Positions 11,428-19,163 are shown, numbered from the stretch's first letter. The stretch: 24,575 nt of DNA from Streptomyces viridochromogenes (GCF_001270495.1 NZ_LGUR01000274.1:1-24575); one strand, 5' to 3'. Notes: generated by a model not told the origin, from the letters alone. A program made the numbers and translations.

Positions 11428-11440
11428 TGACCACTGGTCA
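11428..11440. promoter_or_regulatory. TGACCA-C-TGGTCA palindrome (putative operator)
   Basis: A perfect 6-1-6 inverted repeat 75 bp upstream of the PDZ-protein start. It overlaps TTGACC (11427-11432), which could be a -35 element. This is the size and form of a GntR-, TetR- or MarR-type operator; which protein would bind is unknown. Confidence 0.45.
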
Positions 11441-11515
11441 GTCTGCGTCAGTCTCACTCGATCGTGGCTCGTTGTGCGCCGGTGCGCAGGGTAGTCACCA
11501 GCCGGAGGCGATCCG

Positions 11516-12115
11516 ATGGAACAGACCGCGTTGCGACCCAAGCCCATGCCAGGTCAGAGCCCCGGTGACGGCGCCGGGCCCGACCCCGGCGCACGTCGCC
11601 CGCACGCCGCGCCCCGTCGGTGCGGGCGACGGCTCACGACTCTGCTGTGCGCCCTGCTGGTCGGGATGGTCCTGGTCCTGTGCGGCGTCGGACTCGGCAC
11701 GCTGGGGGCCACGGTGATCGGCATGAGCAAGCTCGCCGAACTCCAGCGGCAGGAGGGCCGCCGTGCCCCCGGAATCCCGGCCGAGTCGGCACCTCCCGGT
11801 TCCTCTGCCCCGGCGTCCCCGACACCGACGTCCGCGCCGGCCCCCGCCGCCGTCGCCACCCTCGGTGTGGAGGCCGTGGACGCCGAGGAGTCGGGCGCCC
11901 TGGTGGTCGGCGTCCACGTTCCCGGGCCGGGGTACAGGGCCGGTCTGGTCAGGCGCGATGTGATTCTCGCGTTCGACAGGACCCGCATCGACTCGGCCGC
12001 CGACCTCGCGCGAGCCGTCGCCGGGGCCCGCCCGGGCGGCGAGGTCACCCTGACGGTGCGCCACCGCGGCGGCGGCCACCAGCGGCTGACCGCGATCCCG
12101 GGCGTCGTCACCTGA
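11516..12115 (+). CDS. Membrane-anchored PDZ-domain protein
   Basis: The 199-residue product has a basic, proline-rich cytoplasmic N-terminus (1-39), one membrane helix (about 40-69), a Pro/Ser/Ala-rich linker (about 85-112) and a PDZ domain (about 114-195). The PDZ domain carries GYRAGLVRRDVILAFD, the usual ligand-groove region. Unlike HtrA or Rip1-type proteins there is no protease domain. It could present a peptide-binding module outside the membrane or regulate a separate protease. The ATG at 11516 follows GGAGG at about 8 nt. The LysE gene starts 79 nt downstream, possibly co-transcribed. The domain call is fairly firm; the partner is unknown. Confidence 0.8.
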   Translation: MEQTALRPKPMPGQSPGDGAGPDPGARRPHAAPRRCGRRLTTLLCALLVGMVLVLCGVGLGTLGATVIGMSKLAELQRQEGRRAPGIPAESAPPGSSAPASPTPTSAPAPAAVATLGVEAVDAEESGALVVGVHVPGPGYRAGLVRRDVILAFDRTRIDSAADLARAVAGARPGGEVTLTVRHRGGGHQRLTAIPGVVT

Positions 12116-12131
12116 CCGCCTCGCACCCTTT

Positions 12132-12161
12132 ACGGGAGCACACGAAACGGGAGCACACGAA
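12132..12161. repeat. Perfect 15-bp tandem duplication
   Basis: ACGGGAGCACACGAA occurs twice without a gap (12132-12146 and 12147-12161) in the 79-bp space between the PDZ-protein and LysE genes. Confidence 0.85.
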
Positions 12162-12194
12162 AACCACTGGTCGCGGTCTGCCGACAAGGCCACG

Positions 12195-12824
12195 ATGAGT
12201 CCCATGCCGACCACCCTCATCGCCTTCCTGGGCGCCTGCACCCTCGTCGCCGCCTCGCCCGGGCCCAGCACCGTTCTGATCATCAAGCAGTCGCTGCACA
12301 GCAGGCGCTCCGGCTTCCTGACCGTGCTCGGCAACGAGACCGGCGTCTTCATCTGGGGCGTGGTCGCCGCGTTCGGGCTGACCGCGCTGCTGACGGCCTC
12401 CGAGGTGGCGTACGACGTGATGCGGATCGTCGGCGCGGTCGTCCTCGTCGGCTTCGGCGTCCAGACGCTGCGGCAGGCGCGCCGCGCGAAGGGGGCGGAC
12501 GACACCGTATGGGAGGGCACGCGGAAGAGTGGCTGGGCCTCCTACCGCGGTGGGCTGCTGCTCAACCTCGCCAACCCCAAGGCGGCCGTCTTCGCGCTGT
12601 CCTTCCTCCCGCAGTTCGTGCCGGAGGGCGCCCCGCACCTGCCGACCATGGTCGGCCTCGCCGCTCTCTGGGCGGTCTACGAGGTCGGCTACTACGGCTT
12701 GTACGTGTGGTTCGTCGGCCGGATGAAGACCGTGCTGTCCCGCGCGGGTGTGCGCCGGCGCCTGGAACAGGTCTCCGGAGGCGTGCTGCTGCTCCTCGGC
12801 GTCCGCATGGCGCTCGACAGCTGA
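12195..12824 (+). CDS. LysE/RhtB-family exporter
   Basis: Small amino-acid or metabolite exporter of the inner membrane, 209 residues, the normal family length. Hydrophobic segments lie near residues 6-28, 40-65, 70-90, 118-138, 148-175 and 185-205. The family signature PGPSTVLIIKQSL follows the first half-helix, and a conserved NPKA-type loop (LLLNLANPKAAVF) lies near 122-134. The ATG at 12195 follows AAGG by 5 nt; an in-frame ATG at 12204 is an alternative. The exported substrate cannot be predicted. It may be co-transcribed with the PDZ gene upstream; the M24 peptidase begins 109 nt after its stop. Confidence 0.88.
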   Translation: MSPMPTTLIAFLGACTLVAASPGPSTVLIIKQSLHSRRSGFLTVLGNETGVFIWGVVAAFGLTALLTASEVAYDVMRIVGAVVLVGFGVQTLRQARRAKGADDTVWEGTRKSGWASYRGGLLLNLANPKAAVFALSFLPQFVPEGAPHLPTMVGLAALWAVYEVGYYGLYVWFVGRMKTVLSRAGVRRRLEQVSGGVLLLLGVRMALDS

Positions 12825-12933
12825 CGCCATGCCCGGCCAACCGCACAAAAGCCCTGTCAACCGGCTCGCGCCGCCCCCTCCGTCCGGGCAGGATGCTGCC
12901 CGTAGTCCTTTCACGCGCCCAGGGAGGCCCCGG

Positions 12934-14061
12934 ATGACCGGCACCGCACCCGCGCCCTTCACCGCCGATGACTACCGGGCCCGTAGGGAACGTGCCGCGC
13001 GGACGGCCGCGGAGGCCGGGCTGGCCGGGCTGCTGGTGGCACCCGGCCCGGACCTGGTGTGGCTCACCGGCTATGCGCCCACCGCGGAGACCGAGCGGCT
13101 CACCCTGCTGGTCCTCGTCCCCGGCCGGGACCCCGTCCTCGTCGTCCCCGCCCTGGAGGCCCCGGACGCCGCGAAGGCCGCCGGCGCGCCCGGCCTGACC
13201 CTGCGCGACTGGACCGACGGCAAGGACCCCTACGCCGCCACCGCCGCCCTGCTCGACGCGAGCGGACGGTTCGGCATCAGCGACAACGCCTGGGCGATGC
13301 ATCTGCTCGCCCTGCAACGGGCACTGCCCGCCACCTCGTACGCCTCCCTCACCGACGCCCTGCCGATGCTCCGTGCCGTCAAGGACACGGCGGAGCTGGA
13401 GCTGCTGGCGGCCGCGGGTGCGGCCGCAGACGCAACGTTCGAGGAGATTCGGAAGGTTCCCTTCGGCGGACGCCACGAGTCAGACGTCGCCGCCGACCTC
13501 GCCGACCTGCTGCGCCGCTTCGGTCACTCCCAGGTCGACTTCACCATCGTGGCCTCCGGCCCGAACGGCGCCAACCCGCACCACGAGGTGGGCGACCGCG
13601 TCATCGAACGCGGCGACATGGTCGTCCTCGACTTCGGCGGCCTCAAGGACGGCTACGGCTCCGACACCTCCCGTACGGTCCACGTCGGCGAACCCGCCGA
13701 CGAGGAGCGCCGGGTCCACGACCTGGTGCGCGCGGCGCAGGAGGCGGGGTTCCGGGCGGTGCGGCCCGGGGCCGCCTGCCAGGAGGTCGACCGGGCCGCC
13801 CGCGCGGTCATCGCGGACGCCGGGTACGGCGAGTACTTCATCCACCGCACCGGGCACGGCATCGGCGTCACGACGCACGAGCCGCCGTACATGATCGAGG
13901 GCGAGGAGCAGCCCCTCGTGCCCGGCATGTGCTTCTCCGTGGAGCCCGGCGTCTATCTGCCCGGCCGCTTCGGAGTGCGCATCGAGGACATCGTGACCGT
14001 CACCGAGGACGGCGGCCGACGCCTTAACGACACGACCCGCGAGATGGTCATAGTGGACTGA
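12934..14061 (+). CDS. M24 family metallopeptidase, Xaa-Pro aminopeptidase-like
   Basis: Cytoplasmic dimetal peptidase that probably removes N-terminal residues next to proline, or acts as a Xaa-Pro dipeptidase. The 375-residue product has a creatinase-type N-terminal domain (about 12-145) and a pita-bread catalytic domain (about 150-372). All five metal ligands are visible: Asp233 (DFGG), Asp244 (SDTSRT), His308 (HRTGHGIG), Glu337 (SVEPG) and Glu351 (RIEDI). The ATG at 12934 follows AGGGAGG by 6 nt, a strong ribosome binding site that overrules longer versions of the frame. The APH-fold gene follows within 61 nt and is probably co-transcribed. Confidence 0.93.
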   Translation: MTGTAPAPFTADDYRARRERAARTAAEAGLAGLLVAPGPDLVWLTGYAPTAETERLTLLVLVPGRDPVLVVPALEAPDAAKAAGAPGLTLRDWTDGKDPYAATAALLDASGRFGISDNAWAMHLLALQRALPATSYASLTDALPMLRAVKDTAELELLAAAGAAADATFEEIRKVPFGGRHESDVAADLADLLRRFGHSQVDFTIVASGPNGANPHHEVGDRVIERGDMVVLDFGGLKDGYGSDTSRTVHVGEPADEERRVHDLVRAAQEAGFRAVRPGAACQEVDRAARAVIADAGYGEYFIHRTGHGIGVTTHEPPYMIEGEEQPLVPGMCFSVEPGVYLPGRFGVRIEDIVTVTEDGGRRLNDTTREMVIVD

Positions 14062-14122
14062 CCCGGTGACCGATCCCGGAGCGAGGAGCCCCCGTAGACC
14101 CCCGAGCGACAACGGCGCGACC

Positions 14123-15067
14123 ATGACCCAGGCACCGACACCCACCGCGGACACCGTCCGCCGACTGGTCCGTTCCCTGCTCAAGGACGGCGTGGACGAC
14201 TCGGCCGGACCCGAGGTCCGCCCTGCCGCCCCGGGCGCCGAACCCGCCACCTGGTGGGTCGGTACCCGCCATGTGCTGCGCCTCGCCCCCGACCGCGGGG
14301 CGGCCCTACGACAGCGCCGCGAACTGCGGCTGCGCGACCTCGTCCGCCCGCATGTCCCGGTCACGGTGCCGACGAGCGTCGCCCACGGGGAGTGGGCGCC
14401 CGGACTGACCTACACCCTGGACACCAAGGTGCCCGGCGGGGCGGGCGGGGAGCACGACGTGTCCGCCGTCGGCGAGGCCGACCTGGCCGGGCTGCTCACC
14501 GGGCTGCGCGAGGTCCCCGCACGGCAGGCCGAGACGCTCGGTGTGCCGCGCGTCGCACCGCGCTCCCTGGAGGCCCTGCGCCGCGCCGCCGAACGCCCCG
14601 CCGCGCGCCTCGCCGACGCCGACGAGTTCGACGCCGCCCGGCTGCGCCAGCTCACCCAGTCGGCCGCCGTCCAGCTCGCTGCCCAGCCCGGCACCGCCGT
14701 CCTCGTCCACCACGCCCTCACCGGCGACCACCTCGTCGTCAGCGCCGACGGGCGGGTGCGCGGCGTCCTCGGGTGGGCCGACACCGTCCTCGGCGACCCC
14801 GCCGAGGACATCGCCGGCCTCGCCCTCGCCGTCGGCTCCCCGGCAGCCGTCCGCGCCGCCACCCTCGCCGGCTACGGCGCCCGCCCCTGCCTGCGCGGCC
14901 TCTGGCTCGCCCGCTGCGACGCGATCATCCGCCTCGCGGACCGCCTCGACGGCAAGGGCGACACGCCCCAGCCGCTGCTGAGGAAGCAGCTGCGGCACGC
15001 GTGGGAGGCGATTCTGCTGGAGCGGGTGACGGAGCTCAGGGAGGACGACGGGGAAGAGGAGCTGTAG
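14123..15067 (+). CDS. APH-fold protein with degenerate active site (probable pseudokinase)
   Basis: The 314-residue product has the general layout of aminoglycoside phosphotransferase-family kinases, but the key residues are gone. The catalytic loop normally reads His-Gly-Asp-(4)-Asn. Here it is HHALTGDH (196-203), with Ala198 in place of the catalytic Asp and His203 in place of the metal-binding Asn. The metal-binding Asp that normally follows (IDW) is Gly217 in VLGWAD. The usual ATP-binding Lys may be Arg53 (HVLRL). It is therefore unlikely to phosphorylate anything and may bind a ligand or partner. The ATG at 14123 is chosen; a GTG at 14066, 4 nt after the M24 stop, is an alternative. Third-position G/C bias is strong, so it is a maintained gene and not a decayed one. 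Confidence 0.72.
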   Translation: MTQAPTPTADTVRRLVRSLLKDGVDDSAGPEVRPAAPGAEPATWWVGTRHVLRLAPDRGAALRQRRELRLRDLVRPHVPVTVPTSVAHGEWAPGLTYTLDTKVPGGAGGEHDVSAVGEADLAGLLTGLREVPARQAETLGVPRVAPRSLEALRRAAERPAARLADADEFDAARLRQLTQSAAVQLAAQPGTAVLVHHALTGDHLVVSADGRVRGVLGWADTVLGDPAEDIAGLALAVGSPAAVRAATLAGYGARPCLRGLWLARCDAIIRLADRLDGKGDTPQPLLRKQLRHAWEAILLERVTELREDDGEEEL

Positions 15068-15102
15068 AAGAAGCCGGAGGAGGAGCTGGAGGAGGGGAGC
15101 TG

Positions 15103-15134
15103 CGGGGGAGCCGCGGTACGGCGGGAAGCCCCCG
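15103..15134. terminator. GC-rich hairpin between convergent genes
   Basis: CGGGGG (15103-15108) pairs with CCCCCG (15129-15134), and GCCG/CGGC pair inside. It lies in the 93-bp gap between the APH-fold gene and treZ, where a bidirectional terminator is expected. Confidence 0.4.
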
Positions 15135-15160
15135 ACAGCAGAGCCTGCCCGCTCCGCCAC

Positions 15161-16906
15161 TCACCCCTGCAACAGCACCACGCTCGACTCCCCGGGCACA
15201 TGCAGCACCCCGTCCGCGCCCGGTGCCTCCACCGGCTCCCACGCGGCCAGCACGGTGGCCTGGCGCGGTCCCAGGGGGATGGCCGCCGGTTCCTTGGCGA
15301 GGTTGACGGCCACGCAAATGTCGCCGCGGCGGAAGGCGAGCCAGCGCCCCTGCTCGTCGTAGGCCACCTTGGTGTCGGCGAGGTCGGGATCCGTGAGGTC
15401 GGCCTGCTCGTGGCGCAGGGCGATGAGACGCCGGTACCAGGCCAGCACGCGCGCGTGGGGCTCCCTGTCGAGCTCGGCCCAGTCGAGGCAGGAGCGGTCC
15501 CGGGTCGCCGGGTCCTGCGGGTCGGGCACGTCCTCCTCGGCCCAGCCGTGCTCCGCGAACTCCCGCCGTCTGCCGCGCCGTACGGCCTCCGCGAGCTCCG
15601 GATCGGTGTGGTCGGTGAAGAACTGCCAAGGGGTGCCCGCGGCCCACTCCTCGCCCATGAACAGCATCGGTGTGAACGGCGCGGTCAGCGTCAGCGTGGC
15701 CGCGCAGGCCAGCAGGCCGGGCGAGAGCAAGGCCGTGAGCCGGTCGCCCTGGGCGCGGTTGCCGACCTGGTCGTGGGTCTGGCTGTAGCCGAGGAGGCGG
15801 TGCGCCGCCACGCGCGTACGGTCCAGGGGGCGCCCGTGGTGCCGGTCCCGGAAGCTCGAGTACGTGCCGTCGTGGAAGTAGCCGCCGGTGAGGGTCTTCG
15901 CGAGGTTAGCCATGGGGGCGCGCGCGAAGTCGGCGTAGTAGCCCTGGGACTCGCCGGTCAGCGCGGTGTGCAGGGTGTGGTGGAAGTCGTCGTTCCACTG
16001 GGCGTGCAGACCGAGGCCGCCCTCCGAGCGCGCGGTGATGAGCCGGGGGTCGTTCAGGTCCGACTCGGCGATCAGGGACAGCGGCCGGTCCAGGTCGGCG
16101 GAGAGGGCGTCGACGGCCGTCGACAGCTCCTCCAGGAAGTGGCACGCGCGCGTGTCCTTCAGCGCGTGCACCGCGTCGAGGCGCAGCCCGTCGAGCCGGT
16201 AGTCCCGCAGCCAGGCCAGCGAGCTCTCCACGAGATGCGCGCGCACCTCGTCGGAGCCGGGCGCGTCCAGGTTGACGGCGGAGCCCCAGGGGGTGTGGTG
16301 CTTGTCCGTGAGGTAGGGACCGAAGGCGGGCAAATAGTTCCCGGACGGGCCGAAGTGGTTGTGCACGACGTCCAGGACCACGCCCAGGCCCAGTTCATGC
16401 GCCCGGTCGACAAAGCGTTTCAGCGCCTCGGGCCCGCCGTACGGCTCGTGCACGGCCCACAGCGAGACGCCCTCGTACCCCCAGCCGTGCCGCCCGGGGA
16501 AGGGGCACAGCGGCATCAACTCGACGTGGGTGACGCCCAGTTCGACGAGATGCCCGAGCCGCTCGGCGGCCGCCTCCAGCGTGCCCTCGCGCGTGTACGT
16601 GCCCACATGCAGCTCGTACAGCACCGCGCCGGGCAGGGGCCGCCCCGCCCACTCGGTGCGCCACTCGAATCGCGTGTGGTCGACGACCGCGCTCAGCCCG
16701 TCCGGGCCGTCCGGCTGCCGGCGCGAGCGCGGATCGGGCAGCACGGGGCCGTCGTCGAGCGCGAAGCCGTACCGCGTCCCGTCCCGCGCCTCCGCCTCAC
16801 CCCACCACCATCCCGCGCGATCGGGATCGCGCTCCAACGCGCGCGTGGCGCCCTCGCAATGGAGCGTCACACGGTCGGCCTGCGGTGCCCACACCTCGAA
16901 CTGCAC
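15161..16906 (-). CDS. treZ: Malto-oligosyltrehalose trehalohydrolase
   Basis: GH13 enzyme that releases trehalose from maltooligosyltrehalose, the second step of the TreY/TreZ route from maltodextrin or glycogen. The 581-residue product has an N-terminal beta domain (1-85) and a TIM barrel. Catalytic residues are Asp244 (DGLRLDAVHAL), Glu281 (IAESDLNDPRL) and Asp379 (QTHDQVGNR). DVVHNHFGPSGNYL (179-192) is typical of TreZ. The GTG at 16906 follows AAGGGGA by about 7 nt. treY lies about 4.4 kb away on the same strand with unrelated genes between, and no treX/glgX is in the window. It is divergent from the FHA gene. A relatively AT-rich patch with a TTCAAA/TTTGAA inverted repeat (16956-16982) lies upstream. 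Confidence 0.96.
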   Translation of the reverse strand: MQFEVWAPQADRVTLHCEGATRALERDPDRAGWWWGEAEARDGTRYGFALDDGPVLPDPRSRRQPDGPDGLSAVVDHTRFEWRTEWAGRPLPGAVLYELHVGTYTREGTLEAAAERLGHLVELGVTHVELMPLCPFPGRHGWGYEGVSLWAVHEPYGGPEALKRFVDRAHELGLGVVLDVVHNHFGPSGNYLPAFGPYLTDKHHTPWGSAVNLDAPGSDEVRAHLVESSLAWLRDYRLDGLRLDAVHALKDTRACHFLEELSTAVDALSADLDRPLSLIAESDLNDPRLITARSEGGLGLHAQWNDDFHHTLHTALTGESQGYYADFARAPMANLAKTLTGGYFHDGTYSSFRDRHHGRPLDRTRVAAHRLLGYSQTHDQVGNRAQGDRLTALLSPGLLACAATLTLTAPFTPMLFMGEEWAAGTPWQFFTDHTDPELAEAVRRGRRREFAEHGWAEEDVPDPQDPATRDRSCLDWAELDREPHARVLAWYRRLIALRHEQADLTDPDLADTKVAYDEQGRWLAFRRGDICVAVNLAKEPAAIPLGPRQATVLAAWEPVEAPGADGVLHVPGESSVVLLQG

Positions 16907-16955
16907 GGACGGTTCCCCTTCGTCTGCTCACCGTGATGTAGCCCGTCCATGGTGC

Positions 16956-16982
16956 TTCAAACGAGATCAATCCGCTTTTGAA
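16956..16982. promoter_or_regulatory. AT-rich inverted repeat upstream of treZ
   Basis: TTCAAA (16956-16961) and TTTGAA (16977-16982) are perfect inverted arms 15 bp apart, in an unusually AT-rich patch for this genome. They start 50 bp upstream of the treZ start. They could bind a sugar-responsive repressor or mark the promoter; no protein can be assigned. Confidence 0.35.
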
Positions 16983-17055
16983 TCTTCCCTTTTGCGGCAG
17001 GTGTCGTGACCGGCCCCGTCGATCACGCGCGTGTGGTGGCCGTTTCCCCGTTTTC

Positions 17056-17091
17056 TGGACACCCGGGGTTCGCTGACCGACAATCAGCGAC
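17056..17091 (+). promoter_or_regulatory. Putative vegetative promoter giving a leaderless FHA mRNA
   Basis: TGGACA (17056-17061), a 17-bp spacer and GACAAT (17079-17084) resemble the principal sigma factor consensus. The start point would fall 7-8 nt downstream, at or next to the GTG at 17092, so the mRNA should lack a leader. No ribosome binding site precedes that GTG. An inverted repeat CGCTGA (17071-17076)/TCAGCG (17084-17089) overlaps the -10 and could be an operator. Confidence 0.6.
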
Positions 17092-17643
17092 GTGACGTCG
17101 TCTTTCGAGTTCAACACGTACCCCGCGCGGCTTTCCGACGTGGAGCGCGACAAGGCGCTGAAGGTGCTCCGGGACGGCGTCGCCATGGGCCGGCTGTCGC
17201 ACGACACGTTCGTGCGGCGCATGGAGCTCGCCCTCGCCGCCCGCCGCGCGGACGAGCTCGCCGCCCTCACCGCCGACCTGCCCTCCGAGAGCCGTCTGTC
17301 GCGTCTGGTGTTCGGCACCGTCGAGGCGGTCTCCGGCTTCACCGTACGGCTGCGCAGGGCATGGCAGGCCGAGCGGCTGCCCAAGCTGCTGCTGCCCCAC
17401 CCCGCGGCCGGGCACCCGCTGCGCATCGGCCGCGACCCCGTCAACGGGCTGCGGCTGACCCACGAGACCGTGTCCCGGGTGCACGCCGAACTGAGTCACC
17501 AGGGCGGCATGTGGGTCCTGCGCGACCTGGGCTCCACCAACGGCACCACGGTGAACGGCCGCCGCGTCATCGGCGCCGTCGTGGTCCGAGAGGGCGACCA
17601 GATCGGCTTCGGCCGGATGTCGTTCAGGCTCGCCGCCAACTGA
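17092..17643 (+). CDS. DUF1707-FHA domain protein
   Basis: The 183-residue cytoplasmic protein has an N-terminal DUF1707 domain (about 11-65, with LSDVERDKALKVLRDGVAMG and ending in ALTADLP). A short basic linker follows, then a C-terminal FHA domain (about 108-180). FHA domains bind phosphothreonine peptides. The contact motifs are intact: GR (113-114), SRVH (128-131) and STNG (148-151). It is probably a reader in a Ser/Thr protein kinase pathway; no kinase gene is nearby. The GTG at 17092 has no ribosome binding site but sits exactly where the predicted promoter would start the mRNA. A GAGCCG/CGGCTC hairpin just after the stop may terminate it. Confidence 0.88.
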   Translation: MTSSFEFNTYPARLSDVERDKALKVLRDGVAMGRLSHDTFVRRMELALAARRADELAALTADLPSESRLSRLVFGTVEAVSGFTVRLRRAWQAERLPKLLLPHPAAGHPLRIGRDPVNGLRLTHETVSRVHAELSHQGGMWVLRDLGSTNGTTVNGRRVIGAVVVREGDQIGFGRMSFRLAAN

Positions 17644-17662
17644 GCCGGACCTCGGCTCCGGC
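17642..17662 (+). terminator. Hairpin at the end of the FHA gene
   Basis: GAGCCG (17642-17647) pairs with CGGCTC (17653-17658). Alternatively GCCGGA (17644-17649) pairs with TCCGGC (17657-17662). The stem begins inside the stop codon. It is a possible terminator or attenuator ahead of the M14 operon. Confidence 0.4.
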
Positions 17663-17684
17663 CTGGGCCTTTGCCATGGCCTTG

Positions 17685-17740
17685 GTTGAAGTGTTGACTC
17701 AAGTCCCTTTGCCTTTTGTGGTGTTGACGTCGCCGTCAAC
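17685..17740 (+). promoter_or_regulatory. Promoter/operator region of the M14-SSI operon
   Basis: A relatively AT-rich stretch with a possible promoter TTGACT (17694-17699), 17 bp, TGTGGT (17717-17722). It has a TTGA-C-TCAA palindrome (17694-17702) and a perfect inverted repeat GTTGACG-TCGC-CGTCAAC (17723-17740) at the predicted start point. GTTGA occurs three times (17685, 17693, 17723). The arrangement looks like a repressor-controlled promoter. The -10 is a weak match. Confidence 0.45.
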
Positions 17741-17792
17741 TCGTGACTGACTGTGCGTACACCATGCACATCAGGTGAACCGACGGCACCAC

Positions 17793-19163
17793 ATGTGGAG
17801 GTGTGCCCTGCCGCCACTCCTCCGCTATCCGACCGTCGACGAGCTGGGCGCCCGGGCGGCCGCGCTCGTCGCCCGCCGTCCCCGCGACGCGCGTCTGCGC
17901 CGCGTAGGGACCTCCCGAGCGGGCACGCCCCTGTGGCTGTTGTCCGTCGGCCACGGAAGCCGCCAGGCCCTCGTCGTGGCCGGTCCGCACGCCAACGAGC
18001 CGGTCGGCGGCGCCACCGTGCTGCGGCTGGCCGAACGGGTGCTCGCCGACCCCCGCCTGCACGAGGATGCCGACGCCACCTGGAACCTGCTTCTGTGCCT
18101 CGACCCCGACGGCCTGCGCCGCAACGAGGGCTGGCTGCACGGCCCGTACGCCCTCTCCGGCTACTTCCGGCACTTCTTCCGGCCCGGCTTCCTCGAGCAG
18201 CCCGAATGGCTGCCGGACGGCGCGGACCGGGTCACGCTGCCCGAGACCCGCGCCCTGCTCGAACTCCAGGACGAACTGCGGCCCTTCCTCCAGTGCTCCC
18301 TGCACGGCGTGGACGTCGGCGGCGGCTTCGTCGAGCTGACCCACGACCTGCCCGGTCTCGCCCAGCGCGTCGCGCACACCGCCGCCCGCCTCGGCATTCC
18401 GCGCGAGCTCGGCCCCTACGACACCCTGTACTGGCCGGAACTGGGACCCGCCGTCTACCGGATCCCCAGGCCACGCCGAGGTGACCTGGCCGCCGCCATC
18501 ACCGAGGCGGCCGTCGAGTCGACGTGGTTCCACCCGTACCGGCACGGCACGGTCACAGCGGTCGTCGAGGCCCCCATGTGGGGGGTGGCCGGGGTGGAGG
18601 ACGGCGCCCCGCACCCGGATGAGGAAACGGTCCTGCGCAGGGTGAGCCACACGCTGCGCCACGACACCCGCGTCCTGAACGGGCTGCTGGAGCGCCTGCG
18701 GCCACACCTTCCGGTCGGCCCCGAAACGGCCCGGCTGCTCGCCCCGGTCGACGACTATTTACTGGTCTGCCCCGGGCTCGCCGACACCTGGGACCCCGAC
18801 GTCAGGGACCCCGTCGGCGTCCACCCCCTCCCCTCGCTCAGCACCGCTCACCTGGCCGCCCTGCGCATCGCCGGGCGGCGCCTCGCCCTGCGGACCGCCG
18901 GGCTGCTGCACCAGCTCGTGACGGGCGCCGGACACGATCCGGCCGGGGTACTGCCGGAGCTGGACCCGCTCATCGAGGAATGGTGCGAGGACTACCGCGA
19001 CGGCTGCGGGGCGCGCTGGATACCGGTCGCGCGCCAGGTGGAGTACCAGGCGCGGGTCGTGCTCGCCGCGTTCGAACTCGCCGGGCGGCACGCGCCCGCG
19101 TGCTCCCGTTCGGGTGAGTCGGGGTGGAATGCCGGGGCCGCCGTGCCGATGCATCGGGAATGA
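17793..19163 (+). CDS. M14 family zinc carboxypeptidase, TTA-containing, coupled to an SSI inhibitor gene
   Basis: Zinc carboxypeptidase of the M14 clan, 456 residues, with no signal peptide, so probably cytoplasmic. The zinc ligands are His66 and Glu69 (HANEPVGG) and His171 (SLHGVD); the catalytic Glu is Glu259 (VVEAPMW). The ATG at 17793 gives a start that lines up with the paralogue at 19694-20944; an in-frame GTG at 17775 is possible. Neither start has a good ribosome binding site. Codon 323 is TTA (18759-18761), so full translation should need the bldA tRNA. The stop TGA (19161-19163) overlaps the ATG of the SSI-type gene, which implies translational coupling. The last 20 or so residues are low-complexity and absent from the paralogue. 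The substrate may be peptides or cell-wall fragments. Confidence 0.85.
   Translation: MWRCALPPLLRYPTVDELGARAAALVARRPRDARLRRVGTSRAGTPLWLLSVGHGSRQALVVAGPHANEPVGGATVLRLAERVLADPRLHEDADATWNLLLCLDPDGLRRNEGWLHGPYALSGYFRHFFRPGFLEQPEWLPDGADRVTLPETRALLELQDELRPFLQCSLHGVDVGGGFVELTHDLPGLAQRVAHTAARLGIPRELGPYDTLYWPELGPAVYRIPRPRRGDLAAAITEAAVESTWFHPYRHGTVTAVVEAPMWGVAGVEDGAPHPDEETVLRRVSHTLRHDTRVLNGLLERLRPHLPVGPETARLLAPVDDYLLVCPGLADTWDPDVRDPVGVHPLPSLSTAHLAALRIAGRRLALRTAGLLHQLVTGAGHDPAGVLPELDPLIEEWCEDYRDGCGARWIPVARQVEYQARVVLAAFELAGRHAPACSRSGESGWNAGAAVPMHRE

Noticed and set aside
11198..11434. Minus-strand frame with an 8-residue FADAIRG-type repeat
   Set aside because: It overlaps the LysR gene and exists only because the 24-bp DNA repeat is a multiple of three. 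No ribosome binding site or codon bias.
14123..15067. Aminoglycoside resistance gene
   Set aside because: Catalytic Asp and metal ligands are missing, so phosphotransfer is improbable; only the fold resembles resistance kinases.
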